From contig CAWFXB010000002.1 of assembly GCA_963819755.1 (NCBI GenBank), positions 1,488,001 to 1,552,000 on the forward strand: 64,000 nucleotides of DNA, in the 5' to 3' direction. Within the stretch, counting starts at the first letter, position 1. Each line of letters opens with the position of its first letter. A program made the position numbers and the translations under genes. Source of the DNA: VRUE01 sp963819755 (GTDB lineage: Bacteria; Actinomycetota; Thermoleophilia; Solirubrobacterales; 70-9). The notes beneath the pieces are model-generated. The model did not search any database, was not told the origin of the DNA, and saw only the letters and a list, made by a program, of their open reading frames with translations. This document shows, one piece after another, positions 55,543 to 63,559 of this stretch.

Positions 55543-56141
55543 GCGCCGAGGGACCGGCGCCGCTCTCCCGCCTCGTCGCCGAGCTCTCGCGGCTGCCGGG
55601 GATCGGCCAGCGAACCGCGCAGCGCCTCGCCTTCCACATCCTCCGCGCCCCCGACGAAGAGGCCGCGGCCCTGGCCGCGGCGATCCGTGAGGTGAAGGAG
55701 AAGGTCGGCCTCTGCGAGCGTTGCTTCAACCTCTCCGAGGGGCCGCTCTGCCGGATATGCACGGACTCCAGCCGTGAACAGGAGACGATCTGCGTGGTCG
55801 AGGAACCCGCCGACGTGATCCCGATCGAGCGCACCCACGAGTACCGCGGCCTCTACCACGTGCTCGGCGGCGCCCTCTCGCCGATCGACGGGGTCGACGC
55901 CGGCGACCTCAAGATCGCCGAGCTGCTGCGCCGGGTTGCCGACAGCGACGTGCGCGAGGTGGTCCTCGCCACCAACCCGACCACCACCGGCGAGGCCACC
56001 GCTCTGCACATCGCCGATCAGCTGCGTGGCCAGGTCATCGTCACCCGCCTGGCCAGTGGCCTGCCGATCGGCGCCGACCTCGAGCACGCCGACGAGGTCA
56101 CTCTCGGCAACGCCTTCACCGGCCGCCGTACCCTCGACTGA
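55539..56141 (+). CDS. recR: Recombination mediator RecR
   Basis: 200 aa, GTG overlapping the ybaB stop. LVAELSRLPGIGQRTAQRLA is the helix-hairpin-helix, CERCFNLSEGPLCRICTDSS the zinc finger, and ICVVEEPADVIPIERTHEYR then YHVLGGALSPIDGVDAGDLK the Toprim domain; VVLATNPTTTGEATALHIAD and ASGLPIGADLEHADEVTLGN end it. Standard length. Works with RecF and RecO at gaps. Confidence 0.96.
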   Translation: MSAEGPAPLSRLVAELSRLPGIGQRTAQRLAFHILRAPDEEAAALAAAIREVKEKVGLCERCFNLSEGPLCRICTDSSREQETICVVEEPADVIPIERTHEYRGLYHVLGGALSPIDGVDAGDLKIAELLRRVADSDVREVVLATNPTTTGEATALHIADQLRGQVIVTRLASGLPIGADLEHADEVTLGNAFTGRRTLD

Positions 56142-56169
56142 GGCCGTCAGTCCGGCGGGGCTCTCAGGC

Positions 56170-56406
56170 CTAGCTCTGGCGGCGCTCGTCGCGACGATGG
56201 CGACGGATTACGGGGGTCACGTAACCGATCAGCGCGCCGATCGCCACGGCTGCCAGCAACGTGACGATGAGGGGGGCGTTGACGGTCACGAAGAGGACGT
56301 CTACCCGCACCTGTTGGGAGTTCTGCAGTGCGACGATGACGACGAGCGCGATCAGGATGCCGGCGATCCAGGCGCGCCAGTTGACTTGCTTGCCTTCCCC
56401 GGTCAC
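56170..56406 (-). CDS. LapA-domain membrane protein
   Basis: 78 aa with two helices (RAWIAGILIALVVIVALQNS; LIVTLLAAVAIGALIGYVTP). The QNSQQVRVDVLFVTVNAPLI connector is the LapA/DUF1049 hallmark (v.i.lQN...v.v.fl......pl.l.il.....G.l.g). Ends basic. Function in envelope or LPS-like assembly is suggested for Gram-negatives; unclear here. Confidence 0.85.
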   Translation of the reverse strand: MTGEGKQVNWRAWIAGILIALVVIVALQNSQQVRVDVLFVTVNAPLIVTLLAAVAIGALIGYVTPVIRRHRRDERRQS

Positions 56407-56552
56407 GGTCGGTTCATCCTAGAGACGGGTTTTGGCGGGGAGCATCAGCGGCCCTGGTCGAAGTGACTAAACGTTTCGACTAGACGGGTGTCAGGTCGCA
56501 ATTTGCGAGTTTTTGGCAGCCTGGCGTCCGCCCGAATCGCCAAGGTCTCGAC

Positions 56553-57275
56553 GTGGCGACAGACGCTCCGACACGAACCGGTTCGCCGGGCTCCGGTGCG
56601 GGGCAGCTCGCCCGCGAGGTCTCGACGCTGCAGGCCTCACTGCTGGGCAGGCTGCACGAGGAGATGGCGGGACGGGACGGAGAGCTGTTCGCGGCCGCGG
56701 CGCAGCGGCTGGCCGAGGAGTTCGGCTCGGTCACGGCGACCGCGGTCGGCACGCTCTGGGAGCACGGCGGGGCTGCCGGGGTCGTGGAGGACGAGCACCC
56801 GAGCCTGTACCGCGCCGGCCAGATGCGCCGCCGGCTCGACCAGCTGCTCGAATGCCACCGTCGCTACGAGCAGCCCTTTGCCCTGGTCGTCTTCGACGTC
56901 GAGGGGCCGGGGACGCGCGACGACAACGCCGGCGGCGGTCGCCAGACGGCCCTTGCCGTGGTCGGCGCGGCGCTGAGCGAGAGCGTCCGACTCGTCGACG
57001 AGACCTTCCGGCTGGAGGAGGACGCCCTATGTGTGCTGGCTCCCGGCCAGGACACCGTCGGCGGCGTGCAGATGGCAGAGCGGCTGTTGAGCCAGCTCGA
57101 CGACCTCGAGCGTGCGGGCGGCCTGCGGATCGGAATCTCGGCTGGCGTCGTGGCCTGCCCGGAGCACGGCAACGACGCCGGCCAGCTCCTCCACAGGGCC
57201 GACGAGGCGATGTGGCGGGCGCGTTCGGTCGGCCAGCCGGTGGGTGTCGGCGCGTTGGAGCCACAGCCCGAGTGA
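56553..57275 (+). CDS. Degenerate GGDEF-domain protein
   Basis: 240 aa from GTG. MRRRLDQLLECHRRYEQPFA, LVVFDVEGPGTRDDNAGGGR then LVDETFRLEEDALCVLAPGQ, MAERLLSQLDDLERAGGLRI and GISAGVVACPEHGNDAGQLL follow the diguanylate cyclase fold, ending HRADEAMWRARSVGQ. The active site loop is RLEEDALCVL in place of RyGGDEF..lL, so cyclase activity is unlikely. The N-terminal 95 residues are helical. It may be a c-di-GMP or protein-binding regulator. Confidence 0.8.
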   Translation: MATDAPTRTGSPGSGAGQLAREVSTLQASLLGRLHEEMAGRDGELFAAAAQRLAEEFGSVTATAVGTLWEHGGAAGVVEDEHPSLYRAGQMRRRLDQLLECHRRYEQPFALVVFDVEGPGTRDDNAGGGRQTALAVVGAALSESVRLVDETFRLEEDALCVLAPGQDTVGGVQMAERLLSQLDDLERAGGLRIGISAGVVACPEHGNDAGQLLHRADEAMWRARSVGQPVGVGALEPQPE

Positions 57276-57358
57276 GCGCTTCCGGGCCCTTGCAAGATCG
57301 CTGACAGATTCCTGAAATTTGTCCATAACTGGTGTAAACCCGGAATTCCGGTGCCAGA
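57276..57358. promoter_or_regulatory. Promoter region of MerR-type gene
   Basis: AT-rich stretch (CTGAAATTTGTCCATAACTG, around 57,312-57,331) with TAAACC near 57,337. No Pho- or MerR-type long palindrome was clear. Confidence 0.3.
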
Positions 57359-58207
57359 ATGCTGCGCATGCCGGGAATCCGAACCAATGCTGCAGCCGAA
57401 GTGCTGGGCGTCAGTCCCAACACGCTGCGCAGCTGGGAGCGTCGCTACGGCTACCCGATGCCGAAGCGCACCGTCGGAAACCACCGCAACTACGAGCTGG
57501 TAGAGCTGCAGACGCTGCGTGACGCGCTCGCGACGACCGGCAACATCTCTTCGGCGATCGAGCTGGCGCGCCAGCGCCAAGAGGCGCCGGCCAATGGTGA
57601 CAGCCTGCGGGTCGCGCTCGAGAGCTTCGACGAGGACGCCGCCGACCGCGCGGTCGAGGAGAGCCTCGCGGTGCGGCCGCTGGAGCGGACCGTGGAGGAG
57701 ATGCTGCTCCCCGCGATCGACGAGCTTGCCGCCGACCCCGAGCGCGAGGCCGAGCTCGAGTTCGCCGCGCGCTGGGCGACCGGTTGGCTGCACGGCGCCC
57801 GCCGCCTTGCCTCCGCCGCCTCGCGGCCGGCCGGCATCCTGCTGCTCGACTCGAGCCGCGGCTCCGAGCTGGAGGCGGTTCACGCCCAGGCGCTCGACCT
57901 CGCTCTGCGCCGCGCCGGCTTCCGTGTGCTGATGCTTTCCGACGAGCTTGGCGAGGAGCGGATGGAGCGCGCGCTTGGCGCTCTGGAGCCGACCGCGATC
58001 GTCCTCTGCGGTCCCGGCGCCGACACGCCCTCCGCGGTGCAGCTCGTCCGCAAGATTCGTGCCGCGGGCTTCGACGCGCCGCTCTACGGCTTCCGTGCCA
58101 GCGGCTTGATCGGGGACGCGATCCCCGCTGCCGGCGAGAGCCCCAGTCAGGTGACCGGGATGCTCAACGCCGACCTGCGCCGCCGCGCCAGCCAGGCATT
58201 TGCCTGA
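57359..58207 (+). CDS. MerR-type regulator with degenerate B12-binding-like domain
   Basis: 282 aa; ATG 57,359 or 57,368. N-terminal MerR HTH: RTNAAAEVLGVSPNTLRSWE, RRYGYPMPKRTVGNHRNYEL. Middle helical part (AVEESLAVRPLERTVEEMLL) and a C-terminal Rossmann-like domain (PAGILLLDSSRGSELEAVHA, QALDLALRRAGFRVLMLSDE, PTAIVLCGPGADTPSAVQLV) as in CarH/LitR light regulators. The cobalamin motif E/D-x-H-x-x-G is not intact: the local sequence is EAVHAQA, lacking the Gly. It may sense another signal. Confidence 0.8.
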   Translation: MLRMPGIRTNAAAEVLGVSPNTLRSWERRYGYPMPKRTVGNHRNYELVELQTLRDALATTGNISSAIELARQRQEAPANGDSLRVALESFDEDAADRAVEESLAVRPLERTVEEMLLPAIDELAADPEREAELEFAARWATGWLHGARRLASAASRPAGILLLDSSRGSELEAVHAQALDLALRRAGFRVLMLSDELGEERMERALGALEPTAIVLCGPGADTPSAVQLVRKIRAAGFDAPLYGFRASGLIGDAIPAAGESPSQVTGMLNADLRRRASQAFA

Positions 58208-58234
58208 CCGGCGCGGGGCTCGGCCTCGGTTCCC

Positions 58235-59245
58235 CTAGAGGGAGCCGATCGCTTTTTTGGCTGCCGCCGAGACGACGCTCGGCAGCGGTGCGAAGTCGAG
58301 GGCCGCACCGTATTTCTGGCCCGTCGTGGTCGCGTAGTTGAGGAACTGCTGCAGGAAGCCCTTCTGGGGGGCGTTGTGCGGCACGATCGCGTAGGTGAAG
58401 GTCGAGAGCGGGTATGCAATCGAGGCCTTCGCCGGCGGGTTGGTGATGTTCGCCGTGTTGGCACTCGAGAGGTGCGTCACGTAGGACGCGGCCGATTCGA
58501 TGTTCTTCAGGTTCGGCAGCTCGTACTTGCCCGCCTTGTTCTGAAGCGCGGCCGCGCCGAGGCCGGCGGCGATCAGGTAGGAGGCCGAGATGTAGCCGAT
58601 CGAACCGTTGGTCGCGGTCACCGTCGAGGTGACGCCGGAGTTGCCTTTGGCGCCGACGCCGCCGGGGGGGAACTGAACGCTGGTCGCGGAACCTACTTCC
58701 TTCTTCCACGCAGAGCTGACTTTGGAGAGGTAGCTGGTGAAGGCGTAGGTGTCGCCCGAGCCGTCGCTGCGGAAGACCGGGGTGATCGTCAGGCCCGGAA
58801 GTTTGACGCCCGGGTTGATCTTCTTGATCTTCGGGTCGTTCCACTTCGTGATCTTGCCGAAGTAGATGCTGGCGAGGATCGGGCCGGTCAGGTTCAGCTT
58901 CTTGACTCCCTGGAGATGGAAGCCGATGCCGGTTGCCGTCAGCGCCCACGGGATCTGAACGCAGCTGTTGCAGGCGCCGGCCTGTTCGGGCGTCAGCGGT
59001 GCATCGGAGGCGCCGAAGTCGACCGTGCGGGCCGTGATCTGGGCGATCCCCGAGCCGGAGCCGACCGAGGCGTATTTGACCGGAATGCCTTCTTTGATTT
59101 CGAAGCCACTGATCCAGTTGGCCATGAGGGGCGCAACCAGTGAGGATCCGGCTCCAGTAAGGCCAGCGGCGGAAGCATTGGCCACTCCCGTCGCCATTAC
59201 CAGCACGGCCCCGATGGCCACACCAAGCAACCTGATGCGATTCAA
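58235..59245 (-). CDS. pstS: Phosphate-binding protein PstS
   Basis: The start chosen is TTG 59,245, with AAGGAA 7 nt upstream and a signal peptide (NRIRLLGVAIGAVLVMATGV, ANASAAG); 336 aa. LTGAGSSLVAPLMANWISGF, VKYASVGSGSGIAQITARTV, DFGASDAPLTPEQAG are the phosphate-binding start; VFRSDGSGDTYAFTSYLSKV and GNSGVTSTVTATNGSIGYIS follow. No lipobox Cys, so it may be anchored otherwise or be free. Divergent from pstCAB across the Pho-box region. Confidence 0.95.
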   Translation of the reverse strand: MNRIRLLGVAIGAVLVMATGVANASAAGLTGAGSSLVAPLMANWISGFEIKEGIPVKYASVGSGSGIAQITARTVDFGASDAPLTPEQAGACNSCVQIPWALTATGIGFHLQGVKKLNLTGPILASIYFGKITKWNDPKIKKINPGVKLPGLTITPVFRSDGSGDTYAFTSYLSKVSSAWKKEVGSATSVQFPPGGVGAKGNSGVTSTVTATNGSIGYISASYLIAAGLGAAALQNKAGKYELPNLKNIESAASYVTHLSSANTANITNPPAKASIAYPLSTFTYAIVPHNAPQKGFLQQFLNYATTTGQKYGAALDFAPLPSVVSAAAKKAIGSL

Positions 59246-59400
59246 GAGAATTCCTTTCGACTCGTTTCGATGTCTCTCGCGGGCGCAGGGAGCAGCCCGA
59301 GCACGGCACAGCATGGGGTCGCGGAATCGCACACATGTTTCAATCTTGTGAAAGAGATGCATCGCACGGTCGGGCGCCCGATCCGGAAGGTCACGTTGCC
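59246..59400. promoter_or_regulatory. pstS leader and promoter region
   Basis: Between the pstS start and the triple repeat. TTGTGAAA at 59,346 and AATCTTG nearby resemble the repeat half-sites but no second full box was fixed. The pstS promoter must lie here on the minus strand. Confidence 0.45.
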
Positions 59401-59436
59401 AACTTGTTACTGAGTTGTAACCAAATTGTGAAAATA
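59401..59436 (+). promoter_or_regulatory. Pho-box-like triple direct repeat upstream of pstCAB
   Basis: TTGT occurs at 59,404, 59,415 and 59,426, an exact 11-bp period, with the extended units CTTGTTACTGA, GTTGTAACCAA and ATTGTGAAAAT. PhoB/PhoP-type response regulators bind 11-bp direct repeats. TAAGTA at 59,442-59,447 is at the distance of a -10 box. It would switch on pstCAB under phosphate starvation. Confidence 0.7.
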
Positions 59437-59485
59437 GAGGCTAAGTACTGTCAGGGGAGTTGAATCTCCTCTACGCTGCGCGCCG

Positions 59486-60487
59486 ATGAGCGGCACCACG
59501 GTGAATCCGGCCTACATGCCGGCGGGAAACGACGGGCGGGACGCGCGCGCCGCGAGCAGGCTTCGCCGGATCGATCGCCTCGGTGACGCTCTCCTATTCG
59601 GCCTCTGCGCGCTTGCCTCTCTGCTCGGCGCCGTGGTCCTGGTCATGGTCGCCTACCAGATGGTCCACGGCGCCAGTCCCTCGATCTCGAAGTTCGGGCT
59701 CGGCTTCCTCGTCCACACCACCTGGCAACCGAACTTCAACGTCTTCGGCGCCGGCTCACTCATCTTCGGCACCGTGGTCAGCTCCTTCGTCGCGCTCGCG
59801 ATCGGCGCCCCGATCTCTATCTCGATCGGGCTCTTCCTCAGCCTGCTGGCGCCGAGTGGCGTGCGCGGCGTGATCTCGCCCTTGGTCGAGATGCTGGCTG
59901 CGATCCCGAGCGTCATCCTTGGTTTCTGGGGGATCCTGATCCTCGCCCCCTTCGTCCAGTCCGACATCGAGCCCTGGCTGCATAGTTGGTTTGGCTTCAT
60001 CCCCCTCTTTGGGCCGCCGCAGACGACCGGCGCAAGCGTCTTCACCGCAAGCCTGATCCTGACGATCATGATCATCCCGATCATCGCCTCGATCTCGCGC
60101 GACCTCTTCCTCTCTGTACCGAAGGACATGCAGGACGGCGCCAGCGCTCTCGGCGCGACGCGCTGGGAGGTCGTGCGCGGCGTCGTGCTGCCGACCACCG
60201 CGTCGGGCGTCACCGCAGCCTCGCTGCTCGGCCTCGGCCGCGCCCTCGGCGAGGCGATCGCCGTGACCCAGGTGATCGGCGCCGGCTCGAGGATCAACGC
60301 CAACCTGTTCGAAACGGGCGACACGCTGGCGAGCCGGATCGCCAACCAGTTTCCGGGGGCGATCACGGAGATGCACATCGCCTCGCTCTACTACCTCGGC
60401 GTGATCCTGCTCGTGATCGGGCTGGTCTCCAACTTTCTCGCCCAGTGGATCGGCCGCCGCTTCGACTACACGCGGATGGCGAAGTGA
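59486..60487 (+). CDS. pstC: Phosphate ABC transporter permease PstC
   Basis: 333 aa. Helices include DALLFGLCALASLLGAVVLV, VVSSFVALAIGAPISISIGL and MLAAIPSVILGFWGILILAP; the EAA loop DLFLSVPKDMQDGASALGAT then RWEVVRGVVLPTTASGVTAA contacts PstB. GLGRALGEAIAVTQVIGAGS follows. The periplasmic loop between helices 1 and 2 is short. ATG 59,486; the ribosome site (GGGGAG) is distant and weak. Confidence 0.95.
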   Translation: MSGTTVNPAYMPAGNDGRDARAASRLRRIDRLGDALLFGLCALASLLGAVVLVMVAYQMVHGASPSISKFGLGFLVHTTWQPNFNVFGAGSLIFGTVVSSFVALAIGAPISISIGLFLSLLAPSGVRGVISPLVEMLAAIPSVILGFWGILILAPFVQSDIEPWLHSWFGFIPLFGPPQTTGASVFTASLILTIMIIPIIASISRDLFLSVPKDMQDGASALGATRWEVVRGVVLPTTASGVTAASLLGLGRALGEAIAVTQVIGAGSRINANLFETGDTLASRIANQFPGAITEMHIASLYYLGVILLVIGLVSNFLAQWIGRRFDYTRMAK

Positions 60488-61362
60488 GCGAACCCGGCTT
60501 CGACCCCACCGCGCCGCTGACCGCCTCGGGCAACCTGCGCCGCCGCCGCGTCGTCAGTCGCGTCGCCGAGAGCGGCGCGACGGCCGCCGCCGTGGCCGCG
60601 GTCGCCGTGCTCGGCATCGTCACCTTCACGGTCGTCTCGCGCGGCGCCAAGGCGATCAGCCTCGACTTCCTCTTCACCGGCGAACCGACCGGGATCGGAC
60701 CGGCGCTGCTCGGCACGGCCCTGATAGTCGTTATCGCGACCGCGATCGCGATGCCGATCGGCGTCCTCACCGCGATCTACCTGACCGAGTTCTCCGGCTC
60801 GCGGGTCTCGAGGATCGTCCGCTCGACGCTCGACCTGATGAATGGCCTGCCCTCGATCATCGTCGGCCTCTTCATCTTCGTACTGCTGGTCAAACCAACC
60901 CAGACGCTGTCAGGTTTTGCGGGGGCGCTTGCGCTGGCGATCATCGAGCTGCCGCTGATCGCCCGCGGCAGCCAGGAGGTGCTGCTGCTGGTGCCGAACA
61001 GCCTGCGCGAAGCCTCCGACGCGCTCGGCGTCAGCCGCTGGCGCTCGGTGCTGACCGTGATCCTGCCGACCGCGCTTGGCGGCATCGTCACCTCGACCGT
61101 GCTGGCCGTCGCCCGCGCCGCCGGCGAGACGGCGCCGCTGCTTCTCCTCAGCCCGGCCCCCATCGGAACCAGCTTCAATTTCAATATCTTCGAAGCGCTT
61201 CCCAGTGTCCCGTTCACGATCTTCACCCTCTCGGAGGAAGCGAACCCGGAAGGCTTCACCCGCGCCTGGGGCTGCTCGCTGGTCCTGCTCTCGGCGATCC
61301 TCTTCGCCAGTCTCGGCGCGCGGGCGCTGCTCGCCCGCAGCCGTGCGAGGATGACGCAATGA
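60484..61362 (+). CDS. pstA: Phosphate ABC transporter permease PstA
   Basis: 292 aa, GTG overlapping the pstC stop. FTVVSRGAKAISLDFLFTGE, GIGPALLGTALIVVIATAIA and MPIGVLTAIYLTEFSGSRVS are the N-terminal half; SLREASDALGVSRWRSVLTV, ILPTALGGIVTSTVLAVARA and AGETAPLLLLSPAPIGTSFN carry the EAA loop and conserved AxGETAP. Forms the channel with PstC. Confidence 0.95.
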   Translation: MSEPGFDPTAPLTASGNLRRRRVVSRVAESGATAAAVAAVAVLGIVTFTVVSRGAKAISLDFLFTGEPTGIGPALLGTALIVVIATAIAMPIGVLTAIYLTEFSGSRVSRIVRSTLDLMNGLPSIIVGLFIFVLLVKPTQTLSGFAGALALAIIELPLIARGSQEVLLLVPNSLREASDALGVSRWRSVLTVILPTALGGIVTSTVLAVARAAGETAPLLLLSPAPIGTSFNFNIFEALPSVPFTIFTLSEEANPEGFTRAWGCSLVLLSAILFASLGARALLARSRARMTQ

Positions 61363-62255
61363 GCGTCGGCTTCGACAGCTTCGAGGGGGGCGGCTCGCCG
61401 GTGCCGGGCCGTGTCCGGATCCAGAGCGGGCCAGTCGCCAGTCCGGCCGGCGTCAACGGCGCCGCGAGCAGGGAGGCCGGGCTCGAATCTGTCTTCGAAG
61501 CTCGCGAGGTGTCGGTCTACTACGGGCGCAAGCGGGCGCTCGCGGCGGTCAACCTGCGCATCCCCCGCAATCGGATCACCGCCCTGATCGGGCCCTCTGG
61601 TTGCGGCAAGACGACCTTCCTGCGCAGCCTCAACCGGATGAACGACTTGGTGGCCAGCTTCAGGATCGAGGGACAGATCCTCTACCACGGCCACGACATG
61701 TACGCGAGCAACGTCGACCGGGTCGAGGTGCGGCGCAGGATCGGCATGGTCTTCCAGAAACCGAACCCGTTCGCGAAGTCGATCTACGACAACATCGCCT
61801 GGGCGCCGCGCAACCTCGGCATGAAGCGCGGGCTGGACGAGCGGGTCGAGGAGGCGCTGCGCGGAGCCGCTCTCTGGGACGAGGTCAAGGACCGGCTCAA
61901 GGACAGCGCCCTCGGCCTGTCCGGTGGCCAGCAGCAGCGACTCTGCATCGCTCGTGCGATCGCGATCGAACCCGACGTCCTCCTGCTCGACGAGCCGGCC
62001 TCGGCACTCGACCCGATCGCGACCGCTTCGATCGAGGACCTGATGCACAGCCTCAAGGGCCGCTTCACGATCGTGATCGTCACCCACAACATGCAGCAGG
62101 CGGCGCGCGTGGCCGACAGGACCGCCTTCTTCAGCCTCGACTCGAGCCATGGCGAGCCGTCGGGGGCGCTGATCGAGTTCGCCGACACCGAGAAGATCTT
62201 CAGCCACCCCGACGACCCGCGAACCCGCGACTACGTAAGCGGCCGCTTCGGCTAG
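61359..62255 (+). CDS. pstB: Phosphate ABC transporter ATPase PstB
   Basis: 298 aa by ATGA coupling. A 45-residue N-terminal extension precedes EAREVSVYYGRKRALAAVNL. Walker A LIGPSGCGKTTFLRSLNRMN, Q-loop IGMVFQKPNPFAKSIYDNIA, signature SALGLSGGQQQRLCIARAIA, Walker B EPDVLLLDEPASALDPIATA, H-loop IVIVTHNMQQAARVADRTAF. Ends EKIFSHPDDPRTRDYVSGRFG as in other PstB. No phoU gene follows. Confidence 0.96.
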   Translation: MSVGFDSFEGGGSPVPGRVRIQSGPVASPAGVNGAASREAGLESVFEAREVSVYYGRKRALAAVNLRIPRNRITALIGPSGCGKTTFLRSLNRMNDLVASFRIEGQILYHGHDMYASNVDRVEVRRRIGMVFQKPNPFAKSIYDNIAWAPRNLGMKRGLDERVEEALRGAALWDEVKDRLKDSALGLSGGQQQRLCIARAIAIEPDVLLLDEPASALDPIATASIEDLMHSLKGRFTIVIVTHNMQQAARVADRTAFFSLDSSHGEPSGALIEFADTEKIFSHPDDPRTRDYVSGRFG

Positions 62256-62257
62256 GA

Positions 62258-62737
62258 CTAGCGGCGCAGGATCGAGTCGCTCGAGACCTGCGCGAGCAGT
62301 GGCTGACCGCACTGCCAGCAGAAGGTGGCACCGCTGCTGTGGGGCGCGCTGCAGTTGGAGCAGGTTCCGGCGGTGCCGGTCTCCTCGGTGCGGACGATCC
62401 GTTCGACCTCGCTCAGCTCGGCGTCGGCGTCCTGTAGGGCAACCGCCCTCTTGACCAGGACCTCAACCTTGATCTGGTCGCGGATCGCCATCTCGTAGAC
62501 GAGCCCGCCGAGGTCCCACTGCAGCTCGGCGACACGGGCGACCAGCTGGTCGCGCCGCCGTTCGAGGTCGACCAGCAGCTCCTGGCCGACGGCCGGGCTC
62601 GGCCGCCCCTGGGCCGCCGGGGGCATCTGGCCCGACACCGGCGCATGGCCGTTCCCCGACGGCGCCGGGGGAGCGCCATTCGAAGCGCTCTTGGCTGCTC
62701 GCCGCGGATTGCGCAGGGCTTTCGGCATTGAGATCAT
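62258..62737 (-). CDS. Coiled-coil protein with C-terminal zinc ribbon
   Basis: 159 aa. Disordered start (PAPSGNGHAPVSGQMPPAAQ), coiled coil (LVDLERRRDQLVARVAELQW, then MAIRDQIKVEVLVKRAVALQ) and CSNCSAPHSSGATFCWQCGQ zinc ribbon. Stop is 2 nt from pstB's, convergent. Overlaps the 62,734 gene by 4 nt, so they form one operon. Function unknown. Confidence 0.75.
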   Translation of the reverse strand: MISMPKALRNPRRAAKSASNGAPPAPSGNGHAPVSGQMPPAAQGRPSPAVGQELLVDLERRRDQLVARVAELQWDLGGLVYEMAIRDQIKVEVLVKRAVALQDADAELSEVERIVRTEETGTAGTCSNCSAPHSSGATFCWQCGQPLLAQVSSDSILRR

Positions 62738-63429
62738 TCGCCGAAGAAGTTACCGGTGAATTCGCCGCCTTCGCAGCCGGCGGCGCCGGATTCGCACTTG
62801 TCGCCGGGCTTGACCGTCGACGGCGCCAGCTTCACGCCGTTCGTCGGTTTGATGATTTCTTCGGCTGCGGGGTGTGCTTCTGCTGCCTTTTCGGCGGCTT
62901 CTTTCTGTTTCTTGGTCTTCGCGTTTGCCGCGCCGCCGCCCGTCGTGGTTTTGCCTTTGGACGACGCGGTCGCCGCTTCTTCGCCGCCGCCGCCGCTGTG
63001 GATCACTATCGGTGCGGACGACGTCTGGGCGACTTCCTGGTGGCCGGAGCGCCCGATCAGTACACCGATGCCGAGCGCCAGCAGCAGCGTCCCGACGCCC
63101 GCGATCAAGGCGGCGTTCGGCGAGACGCCGGTCCGCTTCTTCTTTTTGGGCGGCGGCGAGGAGGCCTGCGCCGGCTGCTTCACCGCGTCCATCAGGACGA
63201 CGGCGTCCATGAAGGGGAGCCTGGGGTCGCCCCGCCGCTGTCCGCACTCGAGGCAGTAGCGCTGATCGGCCGCCATCACTGATCGGCAGGAAGCGCAATG
63301 ATCGCCGCTCTGGGCCGCCGCGGGCTGAACCTGCGTGTGCAGCTCCGGCGCATGGGGAACCGGTGTGGTTCCAGGCTGAGGTTGTGCGACCTCGGGCTGG
63401 GACGCGGGTGGCATCGAGACGTTAGTCAA
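62734..63429 (-). CDS. Zinc-ribbon membrane protein
   Basis: 231 aa. N-terminal disordered part, zinc ribbon CASCRSVMAADQRYCLECGQ followed by RRGDPRLPFMDAV, one helix (NAALIAGVGTLLLALGIGVL) and an extracytoplasmic tail with a coiled segment (KKQKEAAEKAAEAHPAAEE) and two Cys at the end (GDKCESGAAGCEGGEF). The CAxC...AaDQrYCl.CG layout is typical of Thermoleophilia membrane proteins. The next plus-strand gene carries the same ribbon. Confidence 0.75.
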   Translation of the reverse strand: MTNVSMPPASQPEVAQPQPGTTPVPHAPELHTQVQPAAAQSGDHCASCRSVMAADQRYCLECGQRRGDPRLPFMDAVVLMDAVKQPAQASSPPPKKKKRTGVSPNAALIAGVGTLLLALGIGVLIGRSGHQEVAQTSSAPIVIHSGGGGEEAATASSKGKTTTGGGAANAKTKKQKEAAEKAAEAHPAAEEIIKPTNGVKLAPSTVKPGDKCESGAAGCEGGEFTGNFFGE

Positions 63430-63559
63430 TTCACACGGATTGTCCCCGCAGCCTTGCCCAAGATGTTTCTGATTTGTTAATCGGCGATATCAGTTGTTAA
63501 CCGATGTACTCCAGATATTCACAACTCAGGCGAGTCAGACGTTGAAACTCAAGGTTTGA
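63430..63559. promoter_or_regulatory. Divergent promoter region with TTGTTAA direct repeats
   Basis: TTGTTAA occurs at 63,474-63,480 and 63,494-63,500, period 20 nt (two helical turns), extended to TTGTTAATCGG and TTGTTAACCGA. The region is AT-rich compared with both flanking genes. It may bind a dimeric regulator controlling both divergent zinc-ribbon genes. Confidence 0.5.

Noticed and set aside
60777..62312. 511-aa minus-strand ORF opposite pstA and pstB
   Set aside because: Shadow ORF of GC-rich coding sequence.
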